Assembly (NCBI GenBank): GCA_002394665.1
Contig: DGUL01000006.1
Location: 13,895-77,894 of the forward strand
Direction of reading: 5' to 3'
DNA length: 64,000 bases
DNA from: Rickettsiales bacterium UBA4311
Lineage (GTDB): Bacteria > Pseudomonadota > Alphaproteobacteria > Rickettsiales > Deianiraeaceae
Below the pieces are notes generated by a model. That model saw only the letters and a list, made by a program, of their open reading frames with translations, made no database searches and was not told where the DNA came from. Each line of letters opens with the position of its first letter. Within the stretch, counting starts at the first letter, position 1. Of this stretch, positions 26,404-37,000 are shown piece by piece. A program made the translations under genes and the position numbers.

Positions 26404-26475
26404 ACTTGAATTTTATCTCAACTCGTTCCTCAATGAATTAAGAGGGTTTTATTTTCAAGTTATTATTATTTCGTT

Positions 26476-27225
26476 ATGGCCGGACATTCGCACGCACATA
26501 ATATAATGTTTAAAAAAGGAGCAAATGATGCAAAAAAGGCAAAACTCTTCACCAAAATTGCTCGTGATATATCTGTTGCAGTTCAAAATGGAATTACAAA
26601 CCCAGAGTTCAACCCAAAACTAAAAATCCTAATCGCAAAAGCAAGGACGCTGAATATGCCAAAGGATAAAATAGAAGGTGCAATTTCCAAAGCAAATAAA
26701 GACACTGCTAACTACGAAGAAGTGCGATATAATGCTTTTTTTGATAAGGGAATTTCTTTGATAATCGAAGGGCTTACCGACAATAAAAACAGAACAGCAA
26801 GCGATGTTCGTGGAATTCTAAATAAATTTGATGCACAACTTGCTCCAAGTGGAGGAGTAGAGTTTATGTATTCCCATATTGGTCGTATTGTATATGATGC
26901 GAAAATATGTGAAGAAAGCAAGATTTTTGACATCGCCGTAAATGCCGGTGCTAATGACGTTTATACTGATAAAATTGACGAAAATGATAACAATGACAAC
27001 GAAAATTCAATTTACGTTATAGAGACGGAGACAAACACAATGCTTGATGTAGTAAAACAACTAACGGCAGAATTAAAGCAAGAACCTCAAACGGCGGAAT
27101 GGTTTTGGAAGGCAAACGAGTATATTGCCGTTGATGATAAAGAATTTTTGGAAAAATACCAAAAACTTGTTGATGCGTTGGAAAATTTGGATGATATAAC
27201 GGATGTTTATACAAATTTGGAGTAA
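26476..27225 (+). CDS. yebC: YebC/PmpR family transcriptional regulator
   Basis: 249 residues, standard length. The opening AGHSHAHNIMFKKGANDAKKAKLF is the family's signature with small substitutions, followed by FTKIARDISVAVQ, ARTLNMPKDKIEGAI and NRTASDVRGILNKF. It ends with a TACO1-like C-terminal domain. YebC proteins bind DNA and some also aid translation of proline stretches. It converges with dapA, with 3 bases between the stops. Confidence 0.95.
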   Translation: MAGHSHAHNIMFKKGANDAKKAKLFTKIARDISVAVQNGITNPEFNPKLKILIAKARTLNMPKDKIEGAISKANKDTANYEEVRYNAFFDKGISLIIEGLTDNKNRTASDVRGILNKFDAQLAPSGGVEFMYSHIGRIVYDAKICEESKIFDIAVNAGANDVYTDKIDENDNNDNENSIYVIETETNTMLDVVKQLTAELKQEPQTAEWFWKANEYIAVDDKEFLEKYQKLVDALENLDDITDVYTNLE

Positions 27226-27228
27226 GTT

Positions 27229-28113
27229 TTAAATACTTTCAACATTCTTCAAGCATTTGTCAATAAACTCTTTGCTTTTTTTTTCCAATTCAACCAATGG
27301 TAATCGGCATTCGGGAGATTTGAAAATTCCCATTTTGTAGAGTGCATATTTCACAGGCACTGGGTTTGTTTCGCAGAACATTGCTTTTGACAAATCTACA
27401 AGTTGGTTTTGATATTGCAAAGCACCGGCAAAGTCATTGTTTTCGCACAATGTTTGGATTTTTTTACAAAGTTCAGGAGCAACATTAGAGACAACAGAAA
27501 TCACGCCTCGCCCGCCCATTGCGTTAAATCCAATTTGTGTAGCATCCTCACCTGAAAGCAAAACAAAATCATCTCTAACATCTTTAATTAAATTCATAAC
27601 ATTGCCAACTCGTTCAAGTTTTCCAGTCGCATCTTTCAATGCTACAATGTTTTTACACTTTCCTGCCAACTTCACAATTGTCTCGTCCGCCATATCTGTT
27701 GCAGTTCTACCAGGGACATTATACAGAATGATTTTTGTTTTTTTTACAACTGAACTGATTTGAAAAAAATGATTAAAAATCCCTCTTTGTTGAGGCTTGT
27801 TATAATAAGGGGTTGTCGCAAGTATGTAATCAGCTCCAAGTTCGTCAGCAAGTTTTGCATATTCAACGGCTTTTTTTGTGATATTAAATCCAACACCAGC
27901 GACAATTTTGATTTTATCTTTAAACTTCACGCCAAATTGCATCAATTTCGTCCATTCTTCTTTTGTCAAACTATGACCTTCGCCAGTAGAACCAGATAAA
28001 ACAACGCCGTAAACACCTGCTTGAATTTGTTGCGAAAACAATTTTTCCAACGAATTAAAATCAATTTCTCCTCGTAAAAAAGGTGTCGGCAAAGCAGAAA
28101 ATAAAAAATGCAC
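27229..28113 (-). CDS. dapA: 4-hydroxy-tetrahydrodipicolinate synthase
   Basis: About 294 residues from GTG 28113 (VHFLFSALPTPF). DapA condenses pyruvate with aspartate semialdehyde in lysine/diaminopimelate synthesis. It has ALPTPFLRGEIDF, GSTGEGHSL (the usual GTTGES slightly changed), TPYYNKPQQRG with the catalytic tyrosine, YNVPGRT and the Schiff-base lysine in VALKDATGKLER. An upstream in-frame ATG at 28182 adds 23 residues with a cysteine/isoleucine-rich stretch that looks spurious and overlaps ftsY. It is convergent with yebC. Confidence 0.94.
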   Translation of the reverse strand: MHFLFSALPTPFLRGEIDFNSLEKLFSQQIQAGVYGVVLSGSTGEGHSLTKEEWTKLMQFGVKFKDKIKIVAGVGFNITKKAVEYAKLADELGADYILATTPYYNKPQQRGIFNHFFQISSVVKKTKIILYNVPGRTATDMADETIVKLAGKCKNIVALKDATGKLERVGNVMNLIKDVRDDFVLLSGEDATQIGFNAMGGRGVISVVSNVAPELCKKIQTLCENNDFAGALQYQNQLVDLSKAMFCETNPVPVKYALYKMGIFKSPECRLPLVELEKKSKEFIDKCLKNVESI

Positions 28114-28191
28114 AAAAAAACAACCAACAATTAAAATCTTGATTATAATAATCAAACCATTGCACTCACACGGGTTTTGCATTATTTTTTA

Positions 28192-29037
28192 ATGGACAAA
28201 GAGAGTATAGCTTTTTTAGAAAAAATTGAAGAATACTTAATTAAAAACAACGTCCATATGGATATTGTAAAAACATTGATGAATAATCTTTCTCGTGCTG
28301 TTTTAAAAAAGAATTTAAAAAAAGACGAAATAATAAATTCTCTAAAAAAAGACATTTCGTTCTCAATGCAAAAATTCGTTAAAAACTTTGATATAGATGT
28401 TCCGCAAAAGCCTTATGTGATGCTCATTTGTGGCGTAAATGGTTCTGGAAAAACCACAACAATCGGCAAAATGGCAAATTTATTACAATCTTACGGCTGG
28501 GATATTTTAGTAGCCGGATGCGATACATATAGAGCCGGTGCAAATAAACAGCTTTCTGATTGGGTAGATGATCCAGAAACGACATTTTTTTCATACGACA
28601 ACAACAGCTTGCCGTCGAAAATAGCAATAGATGCTTACAGCAAAGCAAAAAAAGAAGGTAAAGATATTTTAATGATTGATACATCTGGACGAACACAAAA
28701 CAACTCTGATTTAATGTCGGAGCTTTTGAAGATTAAGCAAAAACTAAAAAAAACATCAATCTATATTCCGCACGACACCGTTCTTGTTATTGACGCAAAT
28801 TGTGGTTACAATGCACTTGAACAAGCCGATATGTATAATAACTTAATAGGGATTACTGGTGTTATTGCAACAAAATTTGATATAGTAAAAAATCCGGGAA
28901 TTTTGATGTCTGTTTGTAAAAAATTGAATGTTCCAGTCTACGGCGTCAGCGACGGAGAAGAAAAAGATAAAATACACGACCTTGATTGCGACAAATTTGC
29001 CGACCTTGTATTGTCAGGAATTGATGAACTTTTGTGA
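28192..29037 (+). CDS. ftsY: Signal recognition particle receptor FtsY
   Basis: 281 residues from ATG 28192 (MDKESIAF). The NG domain is complete: helical N part, P-loop CGVNGSGKTTTIGKMA, GCDTYRAGANKQL, LMIDTSGRTQNN, and the GTPase contact ATKFDIVKNPG. FtsY docks ribosome-nascent chains at the membrane. It lacks the acidic A domain, as in many alphaproteobacteria. The opening of the next gene overlaps its stop by four bases (GTGA), so both are coupled. Confidence 0.92.
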   Translation: MDKESIAFLEKIEEYLIKNNVHMDIVKTLMNNLSRAVLKKNLKKDEIINSLKKDISFSMQKFVKNFDIDVPQKPYVMLICGVNGSGKTTTIGKMANLLQSYGWDILVAGCDTYRAGANKQLSDWVDDPETTFFSYDNNSLPSKIAIDAYSKAKKEGKDILMIDTSGRTQNNSDLMSELLKIKQKLKKTSIYIPHDTVLVIDANCGYNALEQADMYNNLIGITGVIATKFDIVKNPGILMSVCKKLNVPVYGVSDGEEKDKIHDLDCDKFADLVLSGIDELL

Positions 29038-30260
29038 AAAATTCAAGCACTATAATGAAAAATCAAGCAAATATTCAAGGCTTTTTAAAACAACATAAAA
29101 CCGCTATTCACGTCTTGAATGAAAAAAAAAGCAATTCCGCTATGTTCGTAGGCGGTTGTGTTCGTGATATTCTAAAAGGTGAAAAAAATCCAGAAGATAT
29201 TGACATAAGCACAATTTTAAAGCCTGAACAAGTCGTAAAGGCTTTTAATGGATATAAAGACAAAACCAACGCAAACATAACAATTTTAGACAAAGACAAA
29301 CAATACGGGACGATTGTGGTAATTATAGACGAGCGAAAATATGAAATTACAACAACAAGAAGCGATATTTTATGCTTTGGACGAGAGGCGAAAGTTGAGT
29401 TTTGCGAAAATTTTGAAGAAGACAGCAAACGTAGAGATTTTACAATGAATGCTCTTTATATGAACGCTAACGGCGAGATTTTTGATTTTCATAATGGCAT
29501 TGGAGATTTAGAAAATAACACCATCAAATTCATTGGCGAACCAGACAAAAGAATAAAAGAAGACTACTTGCGAATAATTCGCTTTTTTCGTTTTTCAGCA
29601 AAATACAATAACACGTATTGCGACGAACAAACAAAAATAGCAATTCAACACAACAAAAATGGGCTTTTAAATTTATCTCGTGAACGAGTAAAAAGCGAAT
29701 TGTGGAAATTATTGGAATATGATAATTGGTTTTTTGGATTGTTGAAATTTGAAGAATTTGACTTGATTGAAAACATTTTTTTAATCAAAAGCTACGCAAC
29801 AAACGAGCAAAAACCAGAGAAATTTGACACACAAAGCAACAAAAAATTAAACTTTTACCAAATAACAAAATTGTTTTATTTCTTCAATTTCAATACCGAG
29901 ATGATTAAAAGTTTTTTTGAAAACTTAAAATTTACAAAAAAAGAAAAGCAATTTACAGAGTTTTTAATCAAAAACTGGAATTTATTTGCAAATAACGAGC
30001 TAAACACAGAACAAAAAACCATCTTAATGAAAGATGAAAACTCATTTTATAAAGAAATTTTATGGCTTCTTGATACGGAAAAGGCAAACAAAATTATAGC
30101 TTTTAAATCAACGGAAAAACCACTGCCGATAAAACCAGATGATCTAATAAATCTTGGTTTTTCCGGAAAGGAAATTGGAGAAAAATTGACAAAACTCAAT
30201 AAAATATGGATAGAAAGTGATTTTAAACTTCAAAAAAAAGAACTTTTGAAGTTAATTTGA
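29034..30260 (+). CDS. cca: CCA tRNA nucleotidyltransferase / poly(A) polymerase family
   Basis: 408 residues. The polymerase head has FVGGCVRDILKG and the metal-binding EDIDIST, followed by YGTIVV and the family motifs SKRRDFTMNALYMN and IKEDYLRIIRFFRFSAKY. It adds or repairs the CCA end of tRNAs (class II). The three tRNA genes with encoded CCA in this genome still need repair. The C-terminal half is divergent. GTG 29034 overlaps ftsY; ATG 29055 would also work. Confidence 0.93.
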   Translation: MKNSSTIMKNQANIQGFLKQHKTAIHVLNEKKSNSAMFVGGCVRDILKGEKNPEDIDISTILKPEQVVKAFNGYKDKTNANITILDKDKQYGTIVVIIDERKYEITTTRSDILCFGREAKVEFCENFEEDSKRRDFTMNALYMNANGEIFDFHNGIGDLENNTIKFIGEPDKRIKEDYLRIIRFFRFSAKYNNTYCDEQTKIAIQHNKNGLLNLSRERVKSELWKLLEYDNWFFGLLKFEEFDLIENIFLIKSYATNEQKPEKFDTQSNKKLNFYQITKLFYFFNFNTEMIKSFFENLKFTKKEKQFTEFLIKNWNLFANNELNTEQKTILMKDENSFYKEILWLLDTEKANKIIAFKSTEKPLPIKPDDLINLGFSGKEIGEKLTKLNKIWIESDFKLQKKELLKLI

Positions 30261-30309
30261 AGACTAAAAAAAATAAAACTTTAAAAATTAATTATAAAAA
30301 CAAAAACAA

Positions 30310-31758
30310 CTACTCATTTTTGAATTCAATAATCATTGTATCTCTTACATCCTTGACTGCTCCTCGTCTTTTATTCTTGGTTAATTCGTTAAATGTTATA
30401 GAAACAGAATTATAATTTTTCTTTAAATACTCCATGACATCTTTTTCCAATTCCGCAAGCTTCATAACTGCAAATCTTGCCGAAGAATTTACATTATAAA
30501 GAGCGATATCAACATTTAAAACATTTTTTCTACTCTTCTTTGATGCACAATCAGAGCAACTAAATCTATAACCTTCAACAAAAATAAATTCCCTATGTTT
30601 TCTAAAAACATCTGCAAGACCTTTGACGTCCTCCATATGGGAATTATCTGCAATATTATTTGCCAACTCTTTTGCAACGATAACATAAACATCCTTATCG
30701 TGTTTTGCCAGCTCATCGCTCTTTTTTTCTATATCTTCAACAATTTTATCATATTGTTGCGAGATCTTTTTATCATCATTCGTAAGTTTTGTTCCGGTCG
30801 CAATTTTAAATCCAATATAAGAAACGCAGACAACTGCAAAAAGAAAAGTAAAAACCTTGAAAAAACCAATAAATCTATGTGCTTTAATCTGCACTTCAAG
30901 CAAGTTGTTTGTTAAATTACTAATTTTCCCAACATTGCCAATTGCGAGTTTTAAAAGTTGCATCTCGTTTGCAATCTCCCCAACCGAACTTGATATTTTC
31001 AATATCGGCATATTCAATAATTTTGTCGTAATTTGCACATCGTTAAAAATATTATCACTGCTTTGTATTTTAACTATATCAACAGGCTTTTGCGACATTA
31101 TTGTAATCTTTATCTCATTCTTCAAAAATGAGTAAGTTGTTCCAATATACTTGATTGTTGTAGCAAGCATTTTTGTCGTCGTTGTCATTATATCTTCACC
31201 TTCTTTTTTTTTGATAAATCTTCCAAGCATAAATTTCGTAATATTTGATGCCATTATCATTGCATCTTCATTGACCATCACGACATTTATATTTATTGTA
31301 TGATTTAAAACCGAATACGAAAGCCCTATTGTGTTGACTATTTGATCAAAAGAATAAATATGTCTCAAATCAAGATCCGTTTCCAAACAACGACGCAAAA
31401 ACTTTTGAATATGATCTTCCGAATCGTGTGCTTTAATTATCGTCATAACAACATCGTTGCTATGCTCTTTCCCCTTGCCTGACGGAAATAAATTATTGTA
31501 AGTTGCAAAAATAACATCATCTTTTGCAAATCTTTCATTTATCTTACTTTGTATCTCTCCTTTTGTAATTCCTCTTGTGAAAGCTTTATGCTCCGTGAAA
31601 GCAAAAAAGCTGTTGATAAACACCATTGTTTTACGAGTTGAAAGCAACTTCATCAATCTATCGTAATTTATATTATGCTTTTCAACGTGATAATATACTT
31701 TTGAAAAACTGCTATTCGTCAAGCAAATCTCGTTGCTCCCAATATATAAAACATCCAT
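30310..31758 (-). CDS. Single-pass membrane protein, possibly PilM/PilN or GspL-like
   Basis: 482 residues. The first 300 form an apparently cytoplasmic domain with an actin-like flavour (DVLYIGSNEICL at the start, VNTIGLSYSVLNHTININVV, a long linker). One strong membrane segment follows (FKVFTFLFAVVCVSYIGFKIA, about residues 306-326) and a periplasmic tail has coiled-coil and a final strand-rich part. This is the layout of GspL or a PilM-PilN fusion. No family motif is decisive. A Cys pair (CSDC) lies in the tail. It is directly upstream of the porin gene on the same strand, 6 bases apart. Confidence 0.35.
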   Translation of the reverse strand: MDVLYIGSNEICLTNSSFSKVYYHVEKHNINYDRLMKLLSTRKTMVFINSFFAFTEHKAFTRGITKGEIQSKINERFAKDDVIFATYNNLFPSGKGKEHSNDVVMTIIKAHDSEDHIQKFLRRCLETDLDLRHIYSFDQIVNTIGLSYSVLNHTININVVMVNEDAMIMASNITKFMLGRFIKKKEGEDIMTTTTKMLATTIKYIGTTYSFLKNEIKITIMSQKPVDIVKIQSSDNIFNDVQITTKLLNMPILKISSSVGEIANEMQLLKLAIGNVGKISNLTNNLLEVQIKAHRFIGFFKVFTFLFAVVCVSYIGFKIATGTKLTNDDKKISQQYDKIVEDIEKKSDELAKHDKDVYVIVAKELANNIADNSHMEDVKGLADVFRKHREFIFVEGYRFSCSDCASKKSRKNVLNVDIALYNVNSSARFAVMKLAELEKDVMEYLKKNYNSVSITFNELTKNKRRGAVKDVRDTMIIEFKNE

Positions 31759-31764
31759 AAAAAA

Positions 31765-33447
31765 CTAAAACAACACCCTAATACCAGCAGTTAAAACATA
31801 ACCTTTGCTTGAAGAAGCTTTATAAGCTTTTGTATCTCCTGCTTTCAAATAAACATCTTTTGTATGGAAAATATACCCAAGATATTCAAAATATGGCTGA
31901 ACTCGTAAAAACTTCAAACTTAACATTTTGAAATCCGTGCCAATAGACCAAGCATCAAGTTTATAACCTGCAAAACTACTTCTCATATAAGTCGCTCCAA
32001 TTCTTACTGGTCCATAATTCGCACCAATCCCAGCGGTATGATAGTAGGAATTATTTCCTTGATTTGCAAGTTGATAGCTACCATTTGCCAAAATAGCATA
32101 CTTATTCAACAAACTATTGCCCCAATAGCCATAAGAGTATGCAAAAGAATAATTTTTATAAACCACTTTTAAACCAACATTGAAAGCATTTAAAGAATGT
32201 CGTTTATAATACGGCGAACCGCTTACAGAGACGGCTCCATATCTTCCATCTTCACTATAAAAATATTGTATTGAAGTAGGGTCGCCGTGTTCGTAAGTTG
32301 CAGAAACTGCAACACCCAAACCATATTCGTCAAATTGTTTGCGATAATCAAGTCCAACACTGACGTAATTTTTCACCTCTCCACCGCTGACATTTGCATA
32401 TAAACTCGTGCCTTTATTTAAATCCCTTGTAATAAAACCAGTAGTCGCAGTTGTCGGCGAGTAGCTTATACCGAAGCTGAAACCCTTAATTCTTTTTAAA
32501 TATAAAGAAATCTTATTGCTATAAGCTCCTTGTGTTGGATAAAATTGTGCATTCGCCCCATAAAGTAAAGCATTTGCCGACATATTTCCATTTGCGAATA
32601 AAGCCGGTGAAATCTGTTGACCTATAATAGACCTTTGAGCCGTAAAGCCAGCCTCGTTTGGTAGCGTTGGATATAAAATATAGATTGGCGACATAGCATT
32701 TAATGCATTTAAATCACTTCCAGCCAACCCAGCCGTATTGAATACAGGCAGAGAGACATATCTCCACCACATTCCATACACTCCTCCTGCTCCACTGGCT
32801 ATTTTCTCTGCGTCTACTCTCATTCTTGAAGCAGAGCTTTCAACAGCTCCCAAGTCAAAAATAAAGAATTTCGTTTTTAAAAAAATATATGCCTTTGGTG
32901 CTAACCTTGGATCGGTATTATTTGAAGAAGTTGGAATTGGTTGCGACAATTTGGCTCCAATTTTCAATAATTCTTTTCTTTTTCCGTCAATTGCATCTCC
33001 TGCTTTTCCGTATAAAGTAAATTCTGGTGTTATATCAATCCTTCCAAGCATATTCATAATGCCGTCTCTGTCATTCGTGATTGAGTAATTGTGCAAAGTT
33101 TGAGGTGAATGAGTTAAACCATTTGGCAAAATACTGCCATTATACTCCCCAGGTTGATGGATATAAAAATACTGAAATTCAGCAAGCCCACCGATTGTCA
33201 ATTTTAATTCCGTATTTTTGTCCCCTGTTGGCTGATTTTTTTCATTTTCTCCATCTTTTTTATCGCTAAAATTATAGTAGTATTTACTTTTATCATCATC
33301 CGCGAGAGTTTTTTTACTTTCCTCGCTCATTCCGTTTGTAAATTGTCTTCTCGTAAAATTATAAGACAGCTCAGCGAAAGCAACATCTACGAACGAAGAA
33401 GAAAAGAAAAAATTAAAAAGTAAAAATAAAAAAAATAAAATTCTCAT
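31765..33447 (-). CDS. Outer-membrane porin-like beta-barrel protein
   Basis: 560 residues. A signal peptide ends near FVDVAFA. The middle is rich in alternating aromatic/glycine strands (SVGLDYRKQFDEYGLGVAV, GIGANYGPVRIGATYM, FEYLGYIFHTKDVYL) and the last residue is phenylalanine in AGIRVLF, the classic outer-membrane barrel end. Typical of general porins. It is longer than common porins (about 350 residues), with an N-terminal K/D-rich periplasmic-like stretch. It shares the strand with the preceding exported gene and the GspL-like gene. Confidence 0.8.
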   Translation of the reverse strand: MRILFFLFLLFNFFFSSSFVDVAFAELSYNFTRRQFTNGMSEESKKTLADDDKSKYYYNFSDKKDGENEKNQPTGDKNTELKLTIGGLAEFQYFYIHQPGEYNGSILPNGLTHSPQTLHNYSITNDRDGIMNMLGRIDITPEFTLYGKAGDAIDGKRKELLKIGAKLSQPIPTSSNNTDPRLAPKAYIFLKTKFFIFDLGAVESSASRMRVDAEKIASGAGGVYGMWWRYVSLPVFNTAGLAGSDLNALNAMSPIYILYPTLPNEAGFTAQRSIIGQQISPALFANGNMSANALLYGANAQFYPTQGAYSNKISLYLKRIKGFSFGISYSPTTATTGFITRDLNKGTSLYANVSGGEVKNYVSVGLDYRKQFDEYGLGVAVSATYEHGDPTSIQYFYSEDGRYGAVSVSGSPYYKRHSLNAFNVGLKVVYKNYSFAYSYGYWGNSLLNKYAILANGSYQLANQGNNSYYHTAGIGANYGPVRIGATYMRSSFAGYKLDAWSIGTDFKMLSLKFLRVQPYFEYLGYIFHTKDVYLKAGDTKAYKASSSKGYVLTAGIRVLF

Positions 33448-33471
33448 CTTTTCAAAACTAAAACATAGAAA

Positions 33472-34077
33472 TCACTTTTTCTGCACCGCATTTACATAAT
33501 ATCCGTGTGGCTCCATTGCAAAAATATCGGCATAAAGCATTTGTTCCAAAGTTAAATATGCCATAACTCTTGTTCTATGCGTCGTGACATTGTTTATATC
33601 AATAGAATTATTGTCAATCATTGTCTTTTTTTCTGCTTCAACGACATCCATTTGAGAAATAAATTCATCGTTCCCAGTGAAATAGTTTCTATTTATATCA
33701 TTTGACGCTTGCTGGTCAATAAATATATCAAAACTTTCTCCGCTTTGAAAATCATCACCTACAACATTGGAAAACCCATCATCAAAAAGCATTTTATACT
33801 CTTCAACTCCATCTTTTGGAAACTCTGGTATATCGTCAGTTCTCTCGCCAGTTCTCAATCCACTGGAATTTTTTTTCTGTGCTTTTTTACCACTTTTATT
33901 GCCTTTGTCTTTATCATTTTTTTCTGTTTTTTTACCACTATTTTTAGCTTCCTCTACTCCTACAAGTGAAAAAGAATTTTTTACAAAAAAACCTCCATAG
34001 ATAAGCGATAAAGTAAAGAAAAAAATACTGACTTTTTTAAAAAAACTCAAAACCATAAAAAACCAATTATTATCCAT
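33472..34077 (-). CDS. Small exported protein of unknown function
   Basis: 201 residues with an N-terminal hydrophobic segment (FFFTLSLIYGGFFV) and then a K/G/N-rich stretch. The rest is acidic, without recognised motifs (DDIPEFPKDGVEEY, FDIFIDQQASNDIN, YLTLEQMLYADIFAM). Its start overlaps the 3' end of the AsmA-like gene by 8 bases, so they are translationally coupled and probably act in the same envelope process. Confidence 0.6.
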   Translation of the reverse strand: MDNNWFFMVLSFFKKVSIFFFTLSLIYGGFFVKNSFSLVGVEEAKNSGKKTEKNDKDKGNKSGKKAQKKNSSGLRTGERTDDIPEFPKDGVEEYKMLFDDGFSNVVGDDFQSGESFDIFIDQQASNDINRNYFTGNDEFISQMDVVEAEKKTMIDNNSIDINNVTTHRTRVMAYLTLEQMLYADIFAMEPHGYYVNAVQKK

Positions 34078-37000
34078 TATCCATAACCCACGAAGTAAAT
34101 GAATTTTTCACATTTCCATTTTTATCAGCAGAAAAATCAATATCATTTACAAAAAAACTTCTATTAAATTCATCCATATCTTTACCCTGCTTTAAAAATT
34201 TATACCCATCTCCTTTTGTCATTTCTTTTCTGCTAACAAAAAATTGCTTAAACCTATCGGACGGCAAATAAGGTTTGAGTTTTCCTTCGAGCTTCATTGA
34301 ACCATCGAAATTAACATTCAAATCACCAATTATATCAAACCAATTTCCGCTTATTTTCGTATCTAAAATCTCAATTCCGCCATCTACAAACCTCAATTTA
34401 TCACTATAAATACTATTTGGTCGTGTAGTTTGGAAGAGATTAGCACCTTTATATTTCATATCAATAGCAAGTTTCCCAAAATTGTTTGCCTCGCCATCTT
34501 CACCAATGCTCGCTTCGTCATTATTGGATTTTATATTTAAAACTTTTCTTCCAACCTTGCCGGAAGCCTCAATTCGCAAAACATCCAACTCTTCTGCTAT
34601 GCCTAAAACATGCAATATTTGTGCAAAATTGCCAGAATAAAATTTCAGGCCTTCATTATTATTAGAGTAATAAATTACGTCGCCATCTTCCAACGATATA
34701 AGGCAATCACCAAAGATTTTATTGCTGTTTACTCGCAAATTTGCAAAAATCTTTTCAACAACAATATCGTCAAGTTTAGCCTTCTGAACGTCTACCTCAA
34801 CAATAATGTCTTCATCTGTTGCAAAATAATCGGCAAGCTCCTTTACTAAAAAAACCAAACTCTTTGCAAATACTTTGTCTATATGGGTGTTTTCTCCGCT
34901 GATTTTTATAATATCTCTTCCTTCACCTACATTTATATTAACGTTAAAACGCTCTCCGTCTATATTAACTTTGATGACGCTCTCTTTCCCAAGAGCACTA
35001 AAATCACAAATGTTTTTATCATTAAATTTCCAAACACCTTTTAAACCAATGTTATTCTTGTCGTCAAACAAAAAATCCATTAAAATAACCGATTTGTCTT
35101 TTCTGCTTTTCAAAAACTTATAAAGACTACTCTGCATTTTTGTATTTGCAAAATCAACAACAACATTACAATTCTTCTGTTCTTCCGCTTTTTTTATGTT
35201 GATAACAATATTATCGTTATTTTTTTTAAATACTTCTTCTTCCGAAAGCAAAACTCGTAAGTCAGAACTCACTGACATTAAACGAGGTGAGCCATTATAA
35301 ATTGGCAAATAAATAGCACCATCCATCAAAAAACTATAGTCAAAATCTTCAAGTAAAAAACTCATCTGTTCTCCTGTTATTAAATTTCTGAAATCTCTAA
35401 AACCATCCTTGTCTATTTTGAAATTTTCAAAATGGAGTTTTATAATGTTATCCGACAAGCGATACTCAATATTAAAACTACCATTCTCGTTACTTTTTTT
35501 TGAAGAAATCATTACATTATGCCCAACTAAACTAATATTAAAATTTATCCTTGAAAAATCTAACTTCACACCATATAATTTGATAGAAAAATTGCTTAAA
35601 CTTAAATTAGACAATTCATTGAACGAACCTTGAAGCGTACCATTTTTAAACACAAAAGATAAAGCCCCATTGATCTTTCCTTGAATTGGTATCTGCAAAC
35701 CTTCTTTTTCGGTATTTCTCAATTTTAATCTTAGTAAATTTGACAATTCAACATCGTTAAACTGCGTTTTAATTACAAAACTTGAATTATCTCTTTTTAC
35801 AGAAAAATCGCCAAGATTAAATCTTATAGAACTTCCATCTTTATTATTCAAAAGCATTTCCGAAGAAATAACATTATTAAAACGATCCTCAAACTCTAAA
35901 AATAAACCAATCCTTTCAACACTTGAATTAAAATCACCGATATCCAAACCTTCCGGTGTATTCAATGAAGCTTTTAGCCTTAAGTTTTTAATATTCCCGT
36001 TGTCAATTTTAAAAAACAACTTCGCATCCACAGCATTTGAACCAGAAACTAAATTTTGCAGTCCTAAATTCTTAAAATACTCCTCAAAATAAGAACCAAA
36101 AAAATTAATTGGCAAATTATCTGCATAAACTACACAGGAAATCTTATTTTGAAACTCAACTCTGCATAACATTTCCAAACCAACTTTTTTTTCTCCAAAA
36201 ATAAAATTTGTTTTACTTGATAATACTTTAAAGCCATCTTGATTTAACAGAAAAAAACCATTTTTAGTAACTTCACTAAGCCTATTTTTTTGCTTTCTAC
36301 TAACTTGTTTTGAATACTCGGAAAGTTCACTAAATTTCTTCCCGAGAGCATTAATTTCTTTCTTCTTTAAAAACAAAGTTTTACTATCAAGAATATTGAA
36401 CTCTGTTTTGGAATTTTCAGCAGTCCCTCTGACAAAATTCAAAACTATTTTTGCATTCTCAAAAACAATTTTATTCTCAATAATGCTGGAATATTTCAAA
36501 ACAAAATTTGTGAAATATCTGCCAAAAGTATTCGCGTAACTCTTAAATTCATTAAAATAATCACTGCTTTTTTTAATACTCTTATGTCTTCGTGCTTTTT
36601 CTTTTTTATTTTCCGCGACAAGATTCTCTAAATCAATGTTTAAAGACAAATCCCTAATTGGTCTTAAAGACTTTACAATATGACTACTGAAAATTTCCAA
36701 AGGTGCAATTTGAAAATCTATTTTTTTTACTTCTAAGTCAAAGTATTCGTCTTTTAAATCAAATTCACTAACAATAACATCGGAATAAAAAAATGACTCT
36801 TTGCTCTTATGCACGACAACGTTATTAAAACCAAAGCAATTAAACTTTTCAAGGGAAAAAGCATCTTTATATTTCGCAAACACATCACCTTTTATCTCAA
36901 TTTTTTCTTTAAAGAGTGTAATTCCAAAAAAAATCAAAACAGCTACAACAAGGAACAATATAAACAAGGCGAAAAAAAAACCAAAAATTACAAAAAAGCG

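Noticed and set aside
28113..28182. Longer dapA with 23 extra residues
   Set aside because: The extension is a short Cys/Ile-rich stretch absent from the family and overlaps ftsY. GTG 28113 restores the normal opening.
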